Shown here one piece after another: positions 1 to 11,866 of a stretch of DNA of 64,000 nt. The stretch comes from Taxillus chinensis (Eukaryota > Streptophyta > Magnoliopsida > Santalales > Loranthaceae): the NCBI GenBank assembly GCA_023512835.1, contig JAKCVP010000379.1, forward strand, positions 1 to 64,000. The letters are read 5' to 3'. The translations under genes were made by a program, and so were the position numbers. The notes beneath the pieces are model-generated. The model was not told where the DNA came from, ran no database searches, and saw only the letters and a program-made list of their open reading frames with translations. Every line of letters starts with the position of its first letter. Position 1 is the stretch's first letter.

Positions 1-342
1 ATAAGGCAGCTTGTCACCTGTGGCTAACAGGTAGTAGCGATTCCTACGCTCTTTCTTTCAACAACGAAAGTCGTACTGTTGCTGCACCATTGATGTGGGA
101 GCCTTCCAGATCTCAAGTCGACCATCACTTGGTGCACTCTGTTGGCTTGCTCTTCGGCAACAGCTTCAAGCCGCTGGAGCAGTCCGGGTTGTTGCCAGTC
201 TCCTTTGCTTCTTATCTTTGTATGGCTTTTTGGCATAGAGGATCCTTCAACTTGTGTGTTCGTGAAGCATGGTCGCCATGAGGATGTTGCTATGCGACTT
301 GCAGGTCATTCTTTCCCGATATTCCCTTATGTATCTGACAAT
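1..342. other. Intergenic, no gene seen
   Basis: This is the 3' flank of the transporter gene. A 70-codon ATG-initiated frame on the minus strand (24-236) has no recognisable domain and I do not call it. Confidence 0.5.
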
Positions 343-1981
343 TCATACTTTACTTTGCTGCACCACTCTTCGGTTGCTTTGATCGTACCTGATCCCTTTG
401 ACCATGGGATAGATGAGCAGCATCACGCCACCAGTCATGAGCGATCCAGCAAAGACTTGTGCCGGCAAGAAGTAGCCTTCCAAGGGCGCCGCCAGTGCGC
501 CAGCAACAGGATTCCCGATCAATGCGCCAATGCCGCTGGCAAACCACACAAGACCTAGTCGACTGCCCATCTCAGACATGTCAGGCGTCAAAACCGGATG
601 CGCCAGCGACACAGGCATGGCCATGATGAAACTTCCCGTGAAGATACCGAACAACACATTCCACACAGCGTATCCAGCGACCGTATGCACACCTATCCAG
701 CCGAAAAGCAGCACTGCTGCCGCTGTCGAGCAGAACCATAGCACTGGAATTGCGCCCACGATCGGGATGATGAAAGCTGGACAGAGTCGGCCAAGGACTG
801 ATCCTGCGTTCAGCATGGAGATGAAGTACACCGCAAAATCAAAGGTGGTTCCAATCTTGTCGGTTGCATAGTCTGTTGCATAAAACAGAGGGATCCAGTA
901 CCCTAGAAAGAGCGTAAAGTTTGTAAAGCAAAAGGTCATGAATGCCGGCTCTCGGAACACATGCCACAGGATGATGCTTCGAGGCTTTCCCAGCTTGACT
1001 GGGGCTTGGAAGAGTAAGAGTACTCCGATCGAGCCAAGGGCGAGCTGCATGAACCCAACTGTCCTACACGTCCAGCCAAAGCCAATGCTCGGAAAGAGTC
1101 GCTGAAAGATAATTGGGAAAACGGTACCGCTGATGCTGGACCCAGTTGTTGCTAGACCGACCGCGATTGGCCGTACCTTTGGACCTAACTGGACGTTAAG
1201 AGTACTGTAGAGCGGAACTTGAACAAGTCCTATGTGACCAGTCAGTTAAATGCGCTCAGGTCGCGACTGAAAAGTTTGGGCCAATGTGAAGGTGACTGCT
1301 GCCTCACATGGCCTTGTCGTCAAAGAACCCAGCTCTGCTTCGCGTCGGCGCTCATGCCTACTGCAAAGGACGCTCCCACGTCTTGGACAGACGGTGCACG
1401 ATGCGGAGACTCAGCTCTCACAGAGGTTTGGAGAAGGAGCAACTCACCCGCACCCAGACCAAAGCAGACTCCGTGAGACAGCATGATCTCGTAGTATTCC
1501 GTCGACAAGCTGAGCATCATGAAGCCCAACACAGTCAAGCTGACCCCAATGACGAGCATAGACTTCATGTAACCTCGATCGAATAGGGGCCCACTCCAGA
1601 TGCCCGAGCATACCAGGAAAAGATTCGTCATAGAGCCGATCCAAGAGATGTTGCTGGGTGACATGTCCTTGAGAAAATGGGACTGGTAGTAGGCCTGGAA
1701 TACGCCTGCGAGACATTAGCATTCGCAGGGGCCCGAACTGGTTATGGATCTGGCTCACCGAATGATAGTGCTGGTCCCCATGTCGACGCGAACACCATGG
1801 ACGCTCCTAAGCAGCATAGCCAGGCCGTTCCACCATCTTGAGATTGCGGCTCAAGAATGGGGTTTTTCGCGACAATTTGTTTCGTCAGGCCGGCGTTGTT
1901 GGTGTCGGATGCAGATGACGAGTCGTCGTACTCCTTGACCTGCTCCAGAGGGCTTTCATGTCCATCTGTTGAAGTTTCCAT
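343..1981 (-). CDS. MFS monocarboxylate-type transporter
   Basis: Three exons, 1981-1759, 1705-1448 and 1229-343, join in phase to 455 residues. The splice sites are GTGAGC/CGCAG and GTGAGT/CATAG. The protein is a 12-span major facilitator of the fungal monocarboxylate-porter type. It has a hydrophilic N-terminus of about 50 residues, then a 'GGTAWLCCLGA' first helix, an 'SFGVFQAYYQSHFL' loop, the family glycine pattern 'FGLGAGLVQVPLY' and 'GLATTGSSISG' in helices 4-5, and a 'GSVLGR' motif in the second half. It probably moves a small organic acid or related solute across the plasma membrane; the substrate cannot be read from sequence. The second intron is long (218 nt) for this window. The start is the ATG at 1981; a longer in-frame reading begins at TTG and is not used. 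A minus-strand neighbour of histidyl-tRNA synthetase, with no obvious functional link. Confidence 0.8.
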
Positions 1982-2524
1982 GTTTAATGAAGTTAGCAAA
2001 ATTGTGAGTGCCGCTCTCTAGATGGTAAATCAGGACATGGCGTAGTATAGGCCATCAGCCATATAATATTGCGCTTACTTCAGCAATGCAGTAGCCCCTT
2101 CACTACACGCTATATCGGCAATACGTTTACGAGCTAGAAACTCTGCTCATATAGCCATTCTGGGTGCTTTATCAAAATTTTGTCGCTACATCACTGCTGA
2201 TCTGCCAGTCGCTGCAGCTGTCTCCCTCGGCTCCTCTAGATCGGTTCTCCACTGATCGGCTGGCCACACCCGCTTGGCAACGGTGTTGGGCTACACAAAC
2301 TTCGGCGGGCACAAGAGGTCGAAAGCCTAGTGAGGCTATCCGGATACTTACGCAGGCTATCATCTAGATGCGCAGCCATTTAGTAGTTACGGTAGAGTCA
2401 TATCGTATCCTAGCAGACTGCCGGCTGACTGGTGCTACTCGACCTTGGTCATATCATTTCCTGGAGATCTCGTCACGCTCGTCTCCGTGATCTGTTACGA
2501 CACGCTGGAATGGTGCGAGGTGTT
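1982..2524. other. Intergenic, no gene seen
   Basis: This region holds the promoter of the transporter and the 3' flank of histidyl-tRNA synthetase, both on the minus strand. Only short unconvincing frames occur. Confidence 0.5.
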
Positions 2525-4272
2525 TCAAGACAAACCAAGAGAAGAAGTGCCTTCAATGATAGCAGCTTCGTCCTTGGCCGCCCGTGCTTGTATCCTTTTC
2601 CGGACCTCTGGTACCAGATTGGCGAGCTCGACCAAGACACCATCCTTCTCTGGGTGGCCATCAGGGAGTCCCATCTCTTTGATCTTGACCTTCCCTTGTG
2701 ATACTTCCTCCTCTCCAAATAGCACTGCGAAGGGTACGCCTCCACGCTCAGCCTCCTTGAATTGATTTGGTAGCTTGGGCTTCACCTTCCAGCTGAACTC
2801 GGCCTTGATTCCAGCGTCCCAAAGGCGTTTCGCAATGTCCATGCGCTCTTTCAAGAGTCCAGTAAATCCTTTGCCTGCTTGTCAGTCAGTATCTTGTTCG
2901 CCAGAGGTTGAGAATGCAACTCGCCTCCGAAAGCCATGACGAAGACGTCGACCTCAGTGCTTCTAAGGGCGCTAGCACCCTTTTCGGCTTCCATGCGCGT
3001 CTTGATGATGCTGAAGATTCGGTCCACGCCAAATGAAATTCCTACACATGGAATCTGACCCTTGCCACTGAACATGCCTACTAGTTCATCGTATCGTCCT
3101 CCAGCTGCTACACTGCCGACACCCACCGTAGGATCTGAAGATCGGTCCTCGTCAAAATCTGCGCTTTTGTTGCTATTTTTCTTTGCGGCTTTCGCTTGCT
3201 TCTGAGCAACGCCATCTGTTGGCCGTGATCCTTCCGTAACGACCTCGTAGATCACACCGGTATAGTAGTCCAGACCGCGTGCAAGGGCCATATCAAACGA
3301 GATGCGAGGCATCACTTCAAAGGCCTCTAGGTAGTCAAACAGGAGCGTCATGTCGTCTAAGCCCTTCTTCGCACTTTCGCTTGCATTGAGGGTTTCGTTG
3401 CCTTTGAGTTTGTCTAGTAGGTCCCTACCTCCCCGCTGAACGACATATTCGCCGATTTTGTCGGCGACTGCCACATCAAGGCCTTTGTCGTCAGTCATCT
3501 CGCGCTTGACCTCTTCCCACGGGCTCTTGTCCAGCTTGTCTACAGCGCTACTGATAGCTCGGATCTTGTCTTTGGGAACGCCGCATACCTCGAAGATGCC
3601 GTCGAGGATCTTCCTGTGATTGATCTTGATAGTAAAGTTGTCCTTCCAGCCAAGGCCTTCAAAGATCTCGCAGGTAATCCTCAAAATCTCCGCATCTGGA
3701 AGCATTGGATCATACGTTCCTGCAATGTCGAAGTCGCATTGGTAGAACTCTCTCATGCGGCCTTTGGTCATGGCCGGCTGGTCGCGACGGTAGACCTTTG
3801 CAATGTGATAGCGCTTGATGTTCTGCACGGAAGAGTTCATGGCCAGCCATCTTGCGAACGGAACCGTGAGGTCGTATCTTAATGAGCAAAGCTCACCACC
3901 TTGATCAGCAAGATCGTATATCAGTTTTGAGTCCTCGCCGTATTTGCCAGACAGGATCTCTTTGAGCTCGAACACTGGTGTATCAATTGTGACAGCGCCG
4001 TGGCGCTTGAAGACGTTGGTAATTGTGGAGAATATCTTGTCCCGAATGACCATGTCCTTGCCCTCCCAGTCCTTCGTTCCCTTGGGCACCTTGAGCTGAA
4101 ATTTCGACATGGTGGCTTGTATGCGCTGTGCCCCGCAGGTAGAAAAGTGGGGTGAAGACGAGGTTTGAGACGCGCAATGAAGGAGAGGCGGACGGAGCGC
4201 GTGTGGACGAGAGAAGAATAAGGCGGGGCGCAATCTTCGGTGGAAGACGTGTGCGCGGGTGAGGAGTTTCAT
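2525..4272 (-). CDS. HTS1: Histidyl-tRNA synthetase (cytosolic/mitochondrial)
   Basis: A class II synthetase that charges tRNA-His. Exons 4272-2925 and 2874-2525 join to 565 residues. Visible family marks are the N-terminal 'KVPKGTKDW', motif 2 '[12 protein letters not shown]', the HisA signature '[10 protein letters not shown]', motif 3 'GISFGVDRI' and a C-terminal anticodon-binding domain with '[11 protein letters not shown]'. The intron (2924-2875, 50 nt) appears to start with GC, as GCGAGT, and ends CAG with a good ACTGAC branch sequence. It restores '[14 protein letters not shown]' in frame. Two in-frame ATGs are present. The first, at 4272, adds 54 residues with many Arg/His and no acidic residue, like a mitochondrial presequence. 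The second, at 4110 (M55, '[11 protein letters not shown]'), gives the cytosolic form. Yeast HTS1 makes both enzymes from one gene in the same way. A Lys/Ser-rich insert separates the HisA motif from the '[11 protein letters not shown]' stretch. Divergent from chorismate synthase. Confidence 0.95.
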
Positions 4273-4511
4273 TCAAGGTCGGCGCAGAAAATAGCAAAGG
4301 ATGTGTCACGCTTGCTCATGTAGAGCTTGCTTGATGGAAGGTTGCGGTGATGATGCAAGGTTCAATTGGAAAGTGTGGATCGCACCTGCCCTCCGGCCTT
4401 GAATTTACTCACATCCAGTCTTTACCAAAATAAAAAGTCGAGACCCCGCTCCTCCCTTCGTCTCTGACTCCGCAAACTGCCTCTGCGCAATTACTCCTCC
4501 CTCAAAACACC
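4273..4511. promoter_or_regulatory. Divergent promoter, HTS1 / ARO2
   Basis: 239 bases lie between the two start codons. A TGACTCC at 4465-4471 differs at one position from the Gcn4/CpcA core TGACTCA, the element expected upstream of amino-acid and aminoacyl-tRNA genes. A pyrimidine-rich stretch runs to the ARO2 ATG. The site assignment is an inference from one near-match. Confidence 0.35.
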
Positions 4512-5696
4512 ATGTCCACCTTCGGCTCTCAGTTCCGAGTGACGACTGCTGGAGAATCGCACTGCCGTTCCGTCACTACAATCATTGACGGATGCCCGCC
4601 TGGGCTCCGCTTAACTGAAGATGATATTCAGCCACAACTCACCCGTCGCAGACCCGGTCAGTCTGCGATATCCACCCCTCGTAATGAGAAGGACCGCGTC
4701 GAGATCCAGTCTGGCACTGAGTTTGGCATCACTCTCGGCACTCCCATCGCCCTTCGCGTCATGAACGAAGACCAGCGGCCACACGACTACAAGGGCGATT
4801 CCATGGACCAGTACCCTCGTCCTAGCCATGCCGACTATACCTACAAGGAGAAATATGGCGTGAAGGCATCCAGCGGTGGAGGCAGGAGCAGTGCGAGGGA
4901 GACCATTTGCAGAGTCGCTGCAGGCGCAGTCGCAGAGAAGGTGCTCAAAGAGTCCTTTGGAATAGAGATTGTCGCATTCACAAGCAGCGTCGGCAATGAG
5001 TTCCTCTTCCCACCTACCCCAGAACACCCGACAGCTACAACCCGCCCAGAGTTCATATCTCTGATCGACACCATCACGCGCTCACAAGTGGACTCTTTCC
5101 TACCTACACGTTGTCCAGACGCAGGTGCAGGTCAGCGCATGGAGGCTCTGGTTGAAAAACTGCGGGATGCACACGACAGTATTGGTGGCGTCGTGACCTG
5201 CGTTGTGCGAGGCGTGCCTACTGGCCTCGGCGAGCCCTGCTTCGACAAGCTAGAGGCAATCTTAGCCCATGCTATGATGAGCATTCCTGCAACCAAAGGT
5301 TTCTCCATTGGATCAGGGTTTGGCGGCACGCAAGTGCTTGGAAGCATTCACAATGACGCCTTCATTCGCGTTGAAGATCCAAAGACTGGCAAACCCAAGT
5401 TGGCCACAAAGACCAACAACTCTGGCGGTATCCAAGGTGGCATCACAAATGGCGCGCACATCTACTTCGACGTTGCTTTTAAGCCCCCGGCAACCATCTC
5501 GCAGGCTCAGACTACAACTGGCTACGACTTCGCCGAGGGCGTTCTACAAGCAAAGGGAAGGCATGATCCCTGCGTGGTACCACGTGCGATACCGATTGTT
5601 GAAGGGATGGCCGCAATCGCCATTCTAGATGCATTGCTTCAGCAATCTAGTAGGGGCGCCCTTCGAGATATATTATCGGCTGCTCCTGCGAAGTAA
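4512..5696 (+). CDS. ARO2: Chorismate synthase
   Basis: An intronless reading frame of 394 residues, close to the fungal family length. It converts 5-enolpyruvylshikimate-3-phosphate to chorismate, the last step of the shikimate pathway, using reduced FMN. The family signatures are all present: 'GESHCRSV' near the N-terminus, '[11 protein letters not shown]', '[14 protein letters not shown]', '[12 protein letters not shown]' and the C-terminal '[18 protein letters not shown]'. The start is the ATG at 4512 in context ACCATGTCC. The fungal enzyme is expected to be bifunctional with its own flavin reductase activity, which is family knowledge and not visible here. Shares a short promoter with histidyl-tRNA synthetase, so shared general amino-acid control is plausible. 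Confidence 0.97.
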   Translation: MSTFGSQFRVTTAGESHCRSVTTIIDGCPPGLRLTEDDIQPQLTRRRPGQSAISTPRNEKDRVEIQSGTEFGITLGTPIALRVMNEDQRPHDYKGDSMDQYPRPSHADYTYKEKYGVKASSGGGRSSARETICRVAAGAVAEKVLKESFGIEIVAFTSSVGNEFLFPPTPEHPTATTRPEFISLIDTITRSQVDSFLPTRCPDAGAGQRMEALVEKLRDAHDSIGGVVTCVVRGVPTGLGEPCFDKLEAILAHAMMSIPATKGFSIGSGFGGTQVLGSIHNDAFIRVEDPKTGKPKLATKTNNSGGIQGGITNGAHIYFDVAFKPPATISQAQTTTGYDFAEGVLQAKGRHDPCVVPRAIPIVEGMAAIAILDALLQQSSRGALRDILSAAPAK

Positions 5697-6422
5697 GCAT
5701 CGATTGAACCGGCATCTCGCAATATAACGTAACATCCTAAATGTGCCATTAACCACGTTGACGTATGGTTGATCAGCAAATGAAAGGCGTTGATAGAGCA
5801 TAAAAGAAACACATCCCGTGAGCGTTGGCTCGTAACTATACGTTGTCTCAAGCTTGAAGAGGCTATTGATCTCTTGGTTCATATGTTCGTCTGCAATATT
5901 GATGTTCAACATTAGTCTATCGGTCGGGTTGCTGAGCATCTACTAGTAGAAGACGGAAAACATGCCCACAAGTAGATGAGCTTCTTGTAAAAGGCCTCCT
6001 CACAGTCCCACCCTCGTTGTAAACCTCTTTTGTCAGAGGTGGAAAGTTCCAGTGACATAGCTGTGGCTTGATTGAGCGAAAGCGTCAGAAGCGCTCCAGC
6101 CGCAAACTCGCACAATTGGCGGCATGCGCTGTAGCATACAATGTACAACACCTATCCAGTCTCCAATAGCCCGGCTTGTTGATGGCGAGAAGTCTGTCGT
6201 TCTCTTTCAGCAGCGATCGATTCTGCACATTAGTGAGGTTTTAATGCCAGCACAGACGATTGGGGCGCCCTACTGCCTTTCTGTGCTCCACGGCGGATCT
6301 GCTGTCGTGCAGTCGAGCATTGGACGAAGACAGCACGTTACATTGATCCCATCCTGGTGGGGATCAAGACGTGCATTTGTACCAGTCCTCGAGCGTGCGT
6401 TCGCCTGACACGCACAGGTGCT
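5697..6422. other. Convergent intergenic region
   Basis: The 3' flanks of chorismate synthase (+) and the small membrane-protein gene (-) meet here. No coding frame with recognisable features was seen. Confidence 0.5.
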
Positions 6423-6909
6423 CTAGGGCTCACCCTTGTCCTTGCCTATCCAATGATCCTCCCTCTTTCTGTCCCCGAAGGTGAAGCTTATTCCTCCTGC
6501 GACGAGTTGTACAGCACACAAGCCCATGGTGGCGCCTCGAATGATCCCGCGAGTGCCGAAACGCTTCATGAATTTCTGTTTTCTCCGGCTGGCGAGTAAC
6601 ATGTACAGTCCAGACCAGGCGGCCGAAATTCCCGCAGCATCTGTCTTGTATCCATTGAGGTTGGCGTATGATGAAAGTAGAAGGACAGGCGGAAAGGTCA
6701 TAGGGAGAAGCTGGAATGGTCTAGCATGTTGCGCGAATACCAGGGTCGCTATTATCGCTGGTGGTAAGGAGTTGTCTAGAGAGCAGACGCGTTAGGACCA
6801 GCACTCCTCTGCATTGCCTCCTAGGGAACGTACCTCCGTACGCTTTGGCTTGTTGGAAGATGCCGCTTTTCTTGACGTCCTGCTTCAACTGCTCCTTGTC
6901 GTCTGCCAT
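6423..6909 (-). CDS. Small membrane protein, Aim19-like
   Basis: Two exons, 6909-6834 and 6775-6423, with a GTACGT donor and CTAG acceptor give 142 residues. The N-terminus 'MADDKEQLKQDVKKSG' is soluble. Three or four hydrophobic segments follow, including 'LPPAIIATLVFA' and 'ISAAWSGLYMLLASRRKQ', and then a basic stretch. The 'AAGISAAWSGLYMLL' region resembles the Aim19 family of fungal mitochondrial membrane proteins, which is the basis of the name. That assignment is from memory of the family pattern and not from a search. Function in the family is poorly defined (altered mitochondrial inheritance in yeast). The start is the first in-frame ATG with a clean hydrophilic start; an upstream in-frame ATG exists but would add an unconvincing leader. 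Divergent from the J-protein gene. Confidence 0.6.
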
Positions 6910-7282
6910 GCTTGCAGGTACAATATATGCATGCGCGCGGACGGGGGGAGCTACAGAGATGACGATACAAGACGACGATGCATTTCCGTGACGTTGCCAA
7001 GCGGCTCCGCAAGAGCGGGACAACTACTGGCTCCAAGTCCGGACCTCGAAGCCTAGATTGCACCAACGACAACTGTTCACACTTCTCACTTTCGCGCTTC
7101 TATTCTTACAGATTTCTGCGCCTCGCTTGCCATCCCTCAAAGATAGAGAAGTAACGCTCAAGCCGTCCCGACATACATCCGCACCTGCCGTCGCTCAACC
7201 TGCAGAGCGGCCCTCTCCAGGCTGTCTCATCTCTAAAGCTCACCCGCAACATTTACCATACCTAATCAACAAGACACGCATA
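6910..7282. promoter_or_regulatory. Divergent promoter region
   Basis: 373 bases between the start codons of the Aim19-like gene and the J-protein. An in-frame ATG at 7058 lies upstream of the J-protein start and would add 75 residues; it could mark a longer form but the leader looks like UTR. Confidence 0.4.
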
Positions 7283-8512
7283 ATGTCAGCAAAGGCTTCT
7301 GGGTCTGATGCTAACTCAAATGGAAATGCACAAAATCGATCGCACCATGATGGAAGTTCAACACGCGCGTACACAACAGAACAAAAGGCAGCCGTAATAC
7401 GTGTGCGGAAATGTTCGCCAACGGCCTTCTACGACATTCTGGGAATTGAGTCCGAGAAATCAACTGTGACAGACTCAGGGATCAAGAAGGCATACAGGAA
7501 ACTCAGTCTCCTAACACATCCTGACAAGAATGGCTACGATGGTGCAGATGAGGCGTTCAAGAGTATGTTTACCTGCGCGCATTGCTGGAAGCTCGGATTC
7601 GATGAGGCTAACAGACTTAACAGTGGTGTCAAGGGCGTTTCAAATCCTGTCAGATCCAGATAAAAAGGCCAAGTTCGACCGCTTTGGCGGCGATCCGGAC
7701 AGTCGCTTTGGCTCTGCGAGCGGACCCTCAGCAAGTGCTGCTAGCAACCCCTTCGCAGGCGGTTTCAGAAGAGCACCGGGCGGTGGAGATCCAATGTTCC
7801 AAGAGGAGATATCGCCAGAGGAGTTGTTCAGACAGTTCTTTGGGGGTGGCTTCGGTGGGGGAGGATTCGGCGGACCATTTGGTAAGAGCAACTTTCAAAA
7901 TGCTTCTGAAAGGAAGACACGATCCGCTAATCCTGTGTAGGCGGAGGCATGTTTGATGGCTCACCAGGCTTCGTCTTCAACATGGGCGGCGGTCCTGGCA
8001 TCCGTGTGCACCAGTTTGGCGGCCAGCGACCGCGACGGAGACCGGCAGGGGGTAATGCTGGAGACCAGGAACAGCCGACGGCTTTCCAGGCCATACAGCA
8101 GCTTCTTCCCCTGTTACTTCTCTTCATCTTTCCCATCCTGTCATCGCTCTTCTCCTCCGGTACATCAACGCCTTCATACCCTCTATTCAACATTGATACA
8201 CCAAAAAATCCCCTAACGCAACAGCACACATCATCACGCCTTGGCGTGAATTACTTCGTCAATCCCAAGGATGTTTCCGAGTACACGAGCAGAAAATGGA
8301 AAGACCTGGACAAGAAGGTCGAGAGCGATCTTCTGTACAGACTGGACGGATCATGCCAGTACGAGTTACAGAAACGGCAGAAGATGCTGAACGAAGCGCA
8401 AGGGTTTCTCGGCTTCGGCTTCGATGCGGACAAATACCAAGCAGCACAGGAGATGCCGAAGCCTGCCTGTGATCGATTAGCGAAGTACGGATATTCACCG
8501 TCGAATAGATGA
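7283..8512 (+). CDS. ER J-protein, HLJ1/DNAJB12 type
   Basis: Exons 7283-7562, 7624-7881 and 7941-8512 (introns 61 and 59 nt, GTATGT and GTAAGA donors) join to 369 residues. The J domain at about residues 45-115 carries the HPD triad ('LLTHPDKNGY') that stimulates Hsp70 ATPase. A Gly/Phe-rich linker follows, then a membrane segment around 'LLPLLLLFIFPILSSLF'. The C-terminus ('SRLGVNYFVNPKDVSEYTSR' onward) has the layout of the DUF1977 domain of DNAJB12/DNAJB14. Yeast HLJ1 is the closest functional analogue: a tail-oriented ER membrane co-chaperone that recruits cytosolic Hsp70 for ER-associated degradation. The C-terminal domain would be lumenal. The role is inferred from domain order. Confidence 0.88.
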
Positions 8513-11500
8513 GAGCCCAGCCTCGAATGGAAACTCATTGTACCTGAAAGCCTCTCCAGCCTTGAAGTAGCAGCAGCAGCATCGTAATCGTCTACTGCTT
8601 CCATCGGGCGCGCCGCAAGTCCTTACTGGGACGGCGACGCCGCTGCACCGTTTCAGTGCTCGTGAAGCCCAACGCATATTGCATTACGGACGAAGACCAA
8701 AGACCCAGTTCGCCTGCACATTCCCATCGGTATGCCCGAAAGCAAAGGCGTCTCGATGCGACACAGCTTCTCAACGAGAGAAATCCCGCAAATCGACGAG
8801 GGGATCCAGCCCAGCTAGCCACATACCTAACCTACCTGCAGCTCGCAGGTTCTGCCCTCGATCGCAGCCCATCGCATCGCATTGCATCGCGACGAGACCC
8901 GCAATGCGCTCGGCAAACAGGTCCGGTCTCTTCAGCCTTACAGGTCTGGACTAATGCGCAGACGCCTAGATGTGCTGTCTCAGCCAAGTTCCGCCATTCA
9001 GGCGCCGTACCCTTGTTCCGTCCGGCGCGACGGCTTCTCTGGCGCCGTTCTTGCCTCTGCAATGCCAAGAGCTCTGGATTTCTCTGACTGTACGATTGTG
9101 TCGCCTAGAGGCTCGACGGCCGATGTGTCTATTTTGCCGATGGCAAAGGGGGCTTTTCCTGGGCTGCGGCTCGACGCCGACTCTTAATAGTCTTTGAGCA
9201 TCCCGTCCTAGTGCTGATTGAGACGAGATGTCGGGTCTTGTTGTGAAATGTTGAGGCGCCGGGTGGTCTTGCACGATACACCCTGATCGGTTTGGTATAG
9301 CCGTTGGACGGATGTCGTGGACCGCGGACTACTTGACATCAACGAGTCAGTTCGTTGCGAGTCAGTTCTGGCGTAAAACCGTCATATGCTCGTGGTCTCG
9401 TTGACATTGAGTGTATGTCAGAGGCTGATGTCGTGCAGCACATCTACCTCAGGTACCTCTTGTCCCGTTGACAAGCATTTCCGGTTCCACGTCGATTTTC
9501 GACCACACATGCCATTTTAGATTACTGACAGTACGATATGCCTTTTCGTTCATGTCCAATGAAATTTGCACTGATTCCTTCCTACACGGTGCATCTATTT
9601 TCATTCGATCTTCTCCTAAGATCTGATCCTTCGAGTCTCTTGGCTTATGCCATGATAGGCAAAAGGTTCTAGACGCGCCCGTCCAAGGCGCCCCATAGAT
9701 TTACTGCGTTAAGGGTTTCTCAATCAAGTCTGAGTCTTTGCAGACTATCCGCCCTTCTTACCTAGGTCCAATCCGTTTGTATGCTGGCAGATCACGATCT
9801 TGACATGGCTGGAGGTCTACGCGCTGAAGTTGGCACATGGCTTCAAGCCCTCACTCGTCAGGCTCGCTTCAGTAGCAACGTGCGAACAATCTGACGCTCA
9901 GTCGTCCTCTTGTGCATAAAGCAGAGAAAATTAGGACATGACATGGCATGATACGTGAAGGTTCTCCATGAGCAAAGCTGCATACAGGTAGTCTCACCTT
10001 GTGCAGGCCACGCCGTCATCCACCTACCTAGGTTCACTTCAACACACACATCGCATTACAGTACCATCCCGCACAATCATACATTCAGTAGAATTTCAGC
10101 GCTATACTCTTTCGAGCTCCTCGATAGATATACCAAGCATCTTAGCCAGCGAGTAAGTGTATTGAAGATGGGCGTGGTGCACAGCCGTGGCGTAGCCCAG
10201 CCAACGCCATTGCTTCCCATCACGAATGTACGAGCTTTATACGAGCATGTTTTGCTTTCGCGCGAGGACACATCGCCCGAGCGTTCCACTCGCGCGTGGA
10301 ATAGGTGGAGATGCACATGTGGATGTAAGTACTTCAGCGTCCATTTGGAGTGCAAAAGTGCGCACAGGACATACGCCTTGCAACGTAGGTATCGACCAGC
10401 AGAACCCTACATTTCCCAGCTAGCTCTGGCGAAGCAGTAGGCCTCAAAAGTCCAAAATCATCCCCTTCACAAGGACAAGTTCCATCGTGCCTTATCTCGC
10501 TCATCACCCGTGGATAAAGCAAGTATCGTTCGTGCCGCGCGTGCACTATCATAGCGCGCGTCGAGAGAGTCTACAGTAGCCTCTCAACTGGCAGGACCAC
10601 AGCTTCCAACATTGCTCAAGCCCCGGACTTCACATGTCGATGTGATCGCTTCTCATCACACAGGGTCGAAACTCAGGCACGCGCGCTACTGTACTGTTTG
10701 TACATTCAGCCCAGTGCCACCGCTATCACATCCATCACATCAATCACATCGGTAACCCACAGTAGCACTACAGTAGTACAGCCCTAGATGCCATCAGCCA
10801 CAAGCACGATAATCAGCACAAGCGCGCATCACACTCCAAAGCTCTGAGCAGAAGCGAGAAGACCGCCGCAAGTATCAATCTGATCACATGCACGTTCATC
10901 TGTCATCTTCTCGCTCGTAGCGTAAGCCAAGAAGTTCCAAAGCTGTGTTATGCGAACAGTTGTGTAGGCCCAGGGCATACAGTGCAAGCATGGCAGGTAT
11001 GGGCAACCGTCTATGTCGCTCGGCGTGGTCAGGTGCGTTATGTGGCTGGCTGGCTAGACGTGAATAGCCAATCGTGGCGTGTTGGAGCTTATGAGCGGAT
11101 GCGACCTGTGTAGGAAATTCAAATCACTGGCAGTGGATGTCTCGCACGTTAGCGATTGAATGGGTACAAGCCGGACGCTGTGGGTCCTCAAGAGTCAACA
11201 GGTAGGTAGCATTTTGATCAGGTCTGATGAGGTGCATCAATGCAAATGCAAGCACTCTGAACAGGATTGCAAAGTTGCAGCTGAAAGGATTGACAGTGGC
11301 GCGCAACAAAAGGTGCAGGGTTAGCAAAGGTAACAACCCGGAACATGGATTATATGGTTGGCTCTCACGCACGTACGTAAGTTGGATCCTTACCTTACTC
11401 AAGCGCTGTACATCTATCGAGGACGAGCAAGTCAAGTCGGAAAATGTAACTACGTGACATCAGAAACCGCTGAATAATCGACTATCTGACATCGGCGTGA

Positions 11501-11866
11501 GATGCAGATACATTTGCGCAATTCATGTGGAGGCTCAAGGTTATAAATAGCAGTGCAAGATGAAAACTTTCATGGTAAAAAAGATGCTGTCATTTAGTTG
11601 CGCCTTAAAATTCAAGCCACGGTGGGGCGAACGCTCATCCGGAGCTATGCAATGCAGAGATGAACATGTCTGTACCGTACAGTAGCAGCAGTAATTCCGT
11701 CAAGGAGAAAATCGTATCGAGCCGGGCCCGTGGGTAGCGTGCAGCTGACATTGCCGACGCTTATCACACGGTTGCCAAGCTTTCTGTGACATGCATGCAG
11801 ATGACATGACATGTAGGGGTCCCTAGAGCTAATGGATTGGTGACTATATAGCGCTTTCCTCTGGTC
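8513..11866. other. Long region without a recognisable gene
   Basis: About 3.35 kb between the stop codons of two convergent genes. Frames of up to 161 codons occur, but their translations are low in hydrophobic cores, change frame often and match no family I know. Some begin only at GTG or TTG. No tRNA or rRNA was recognised. It contains a small tandem repeat at 10725-10751. A non-coding transcript or decayed genes are possible. Confidence 0.45.
10725..10751. repeat. Tandem 9-bp repeat, three copies
   Basis: Three head-to-tail copies of ATCACATCN, differing only in the last base, lie inside the long gene-poor region. Confidence 0.8.

Noticed and set aside
1232..1446. Frameshift or decay in the MFS transporter
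   Set aside because: A single 218-nt GTGAGT/CATAG intron joins the conserved 'GLGA' and 'GLVQVPLY' in phase, so the gene is intact.
8656..9087. A 143-codon frame in the long gap
   Set aside because: Basic, low-complexity translation without domain; start is not an ATG.
9955..10440. A 161-codon frame in the long gap
   Set aside because: Opens at GTG, no recognisable motif, and no supporting splice pattern.
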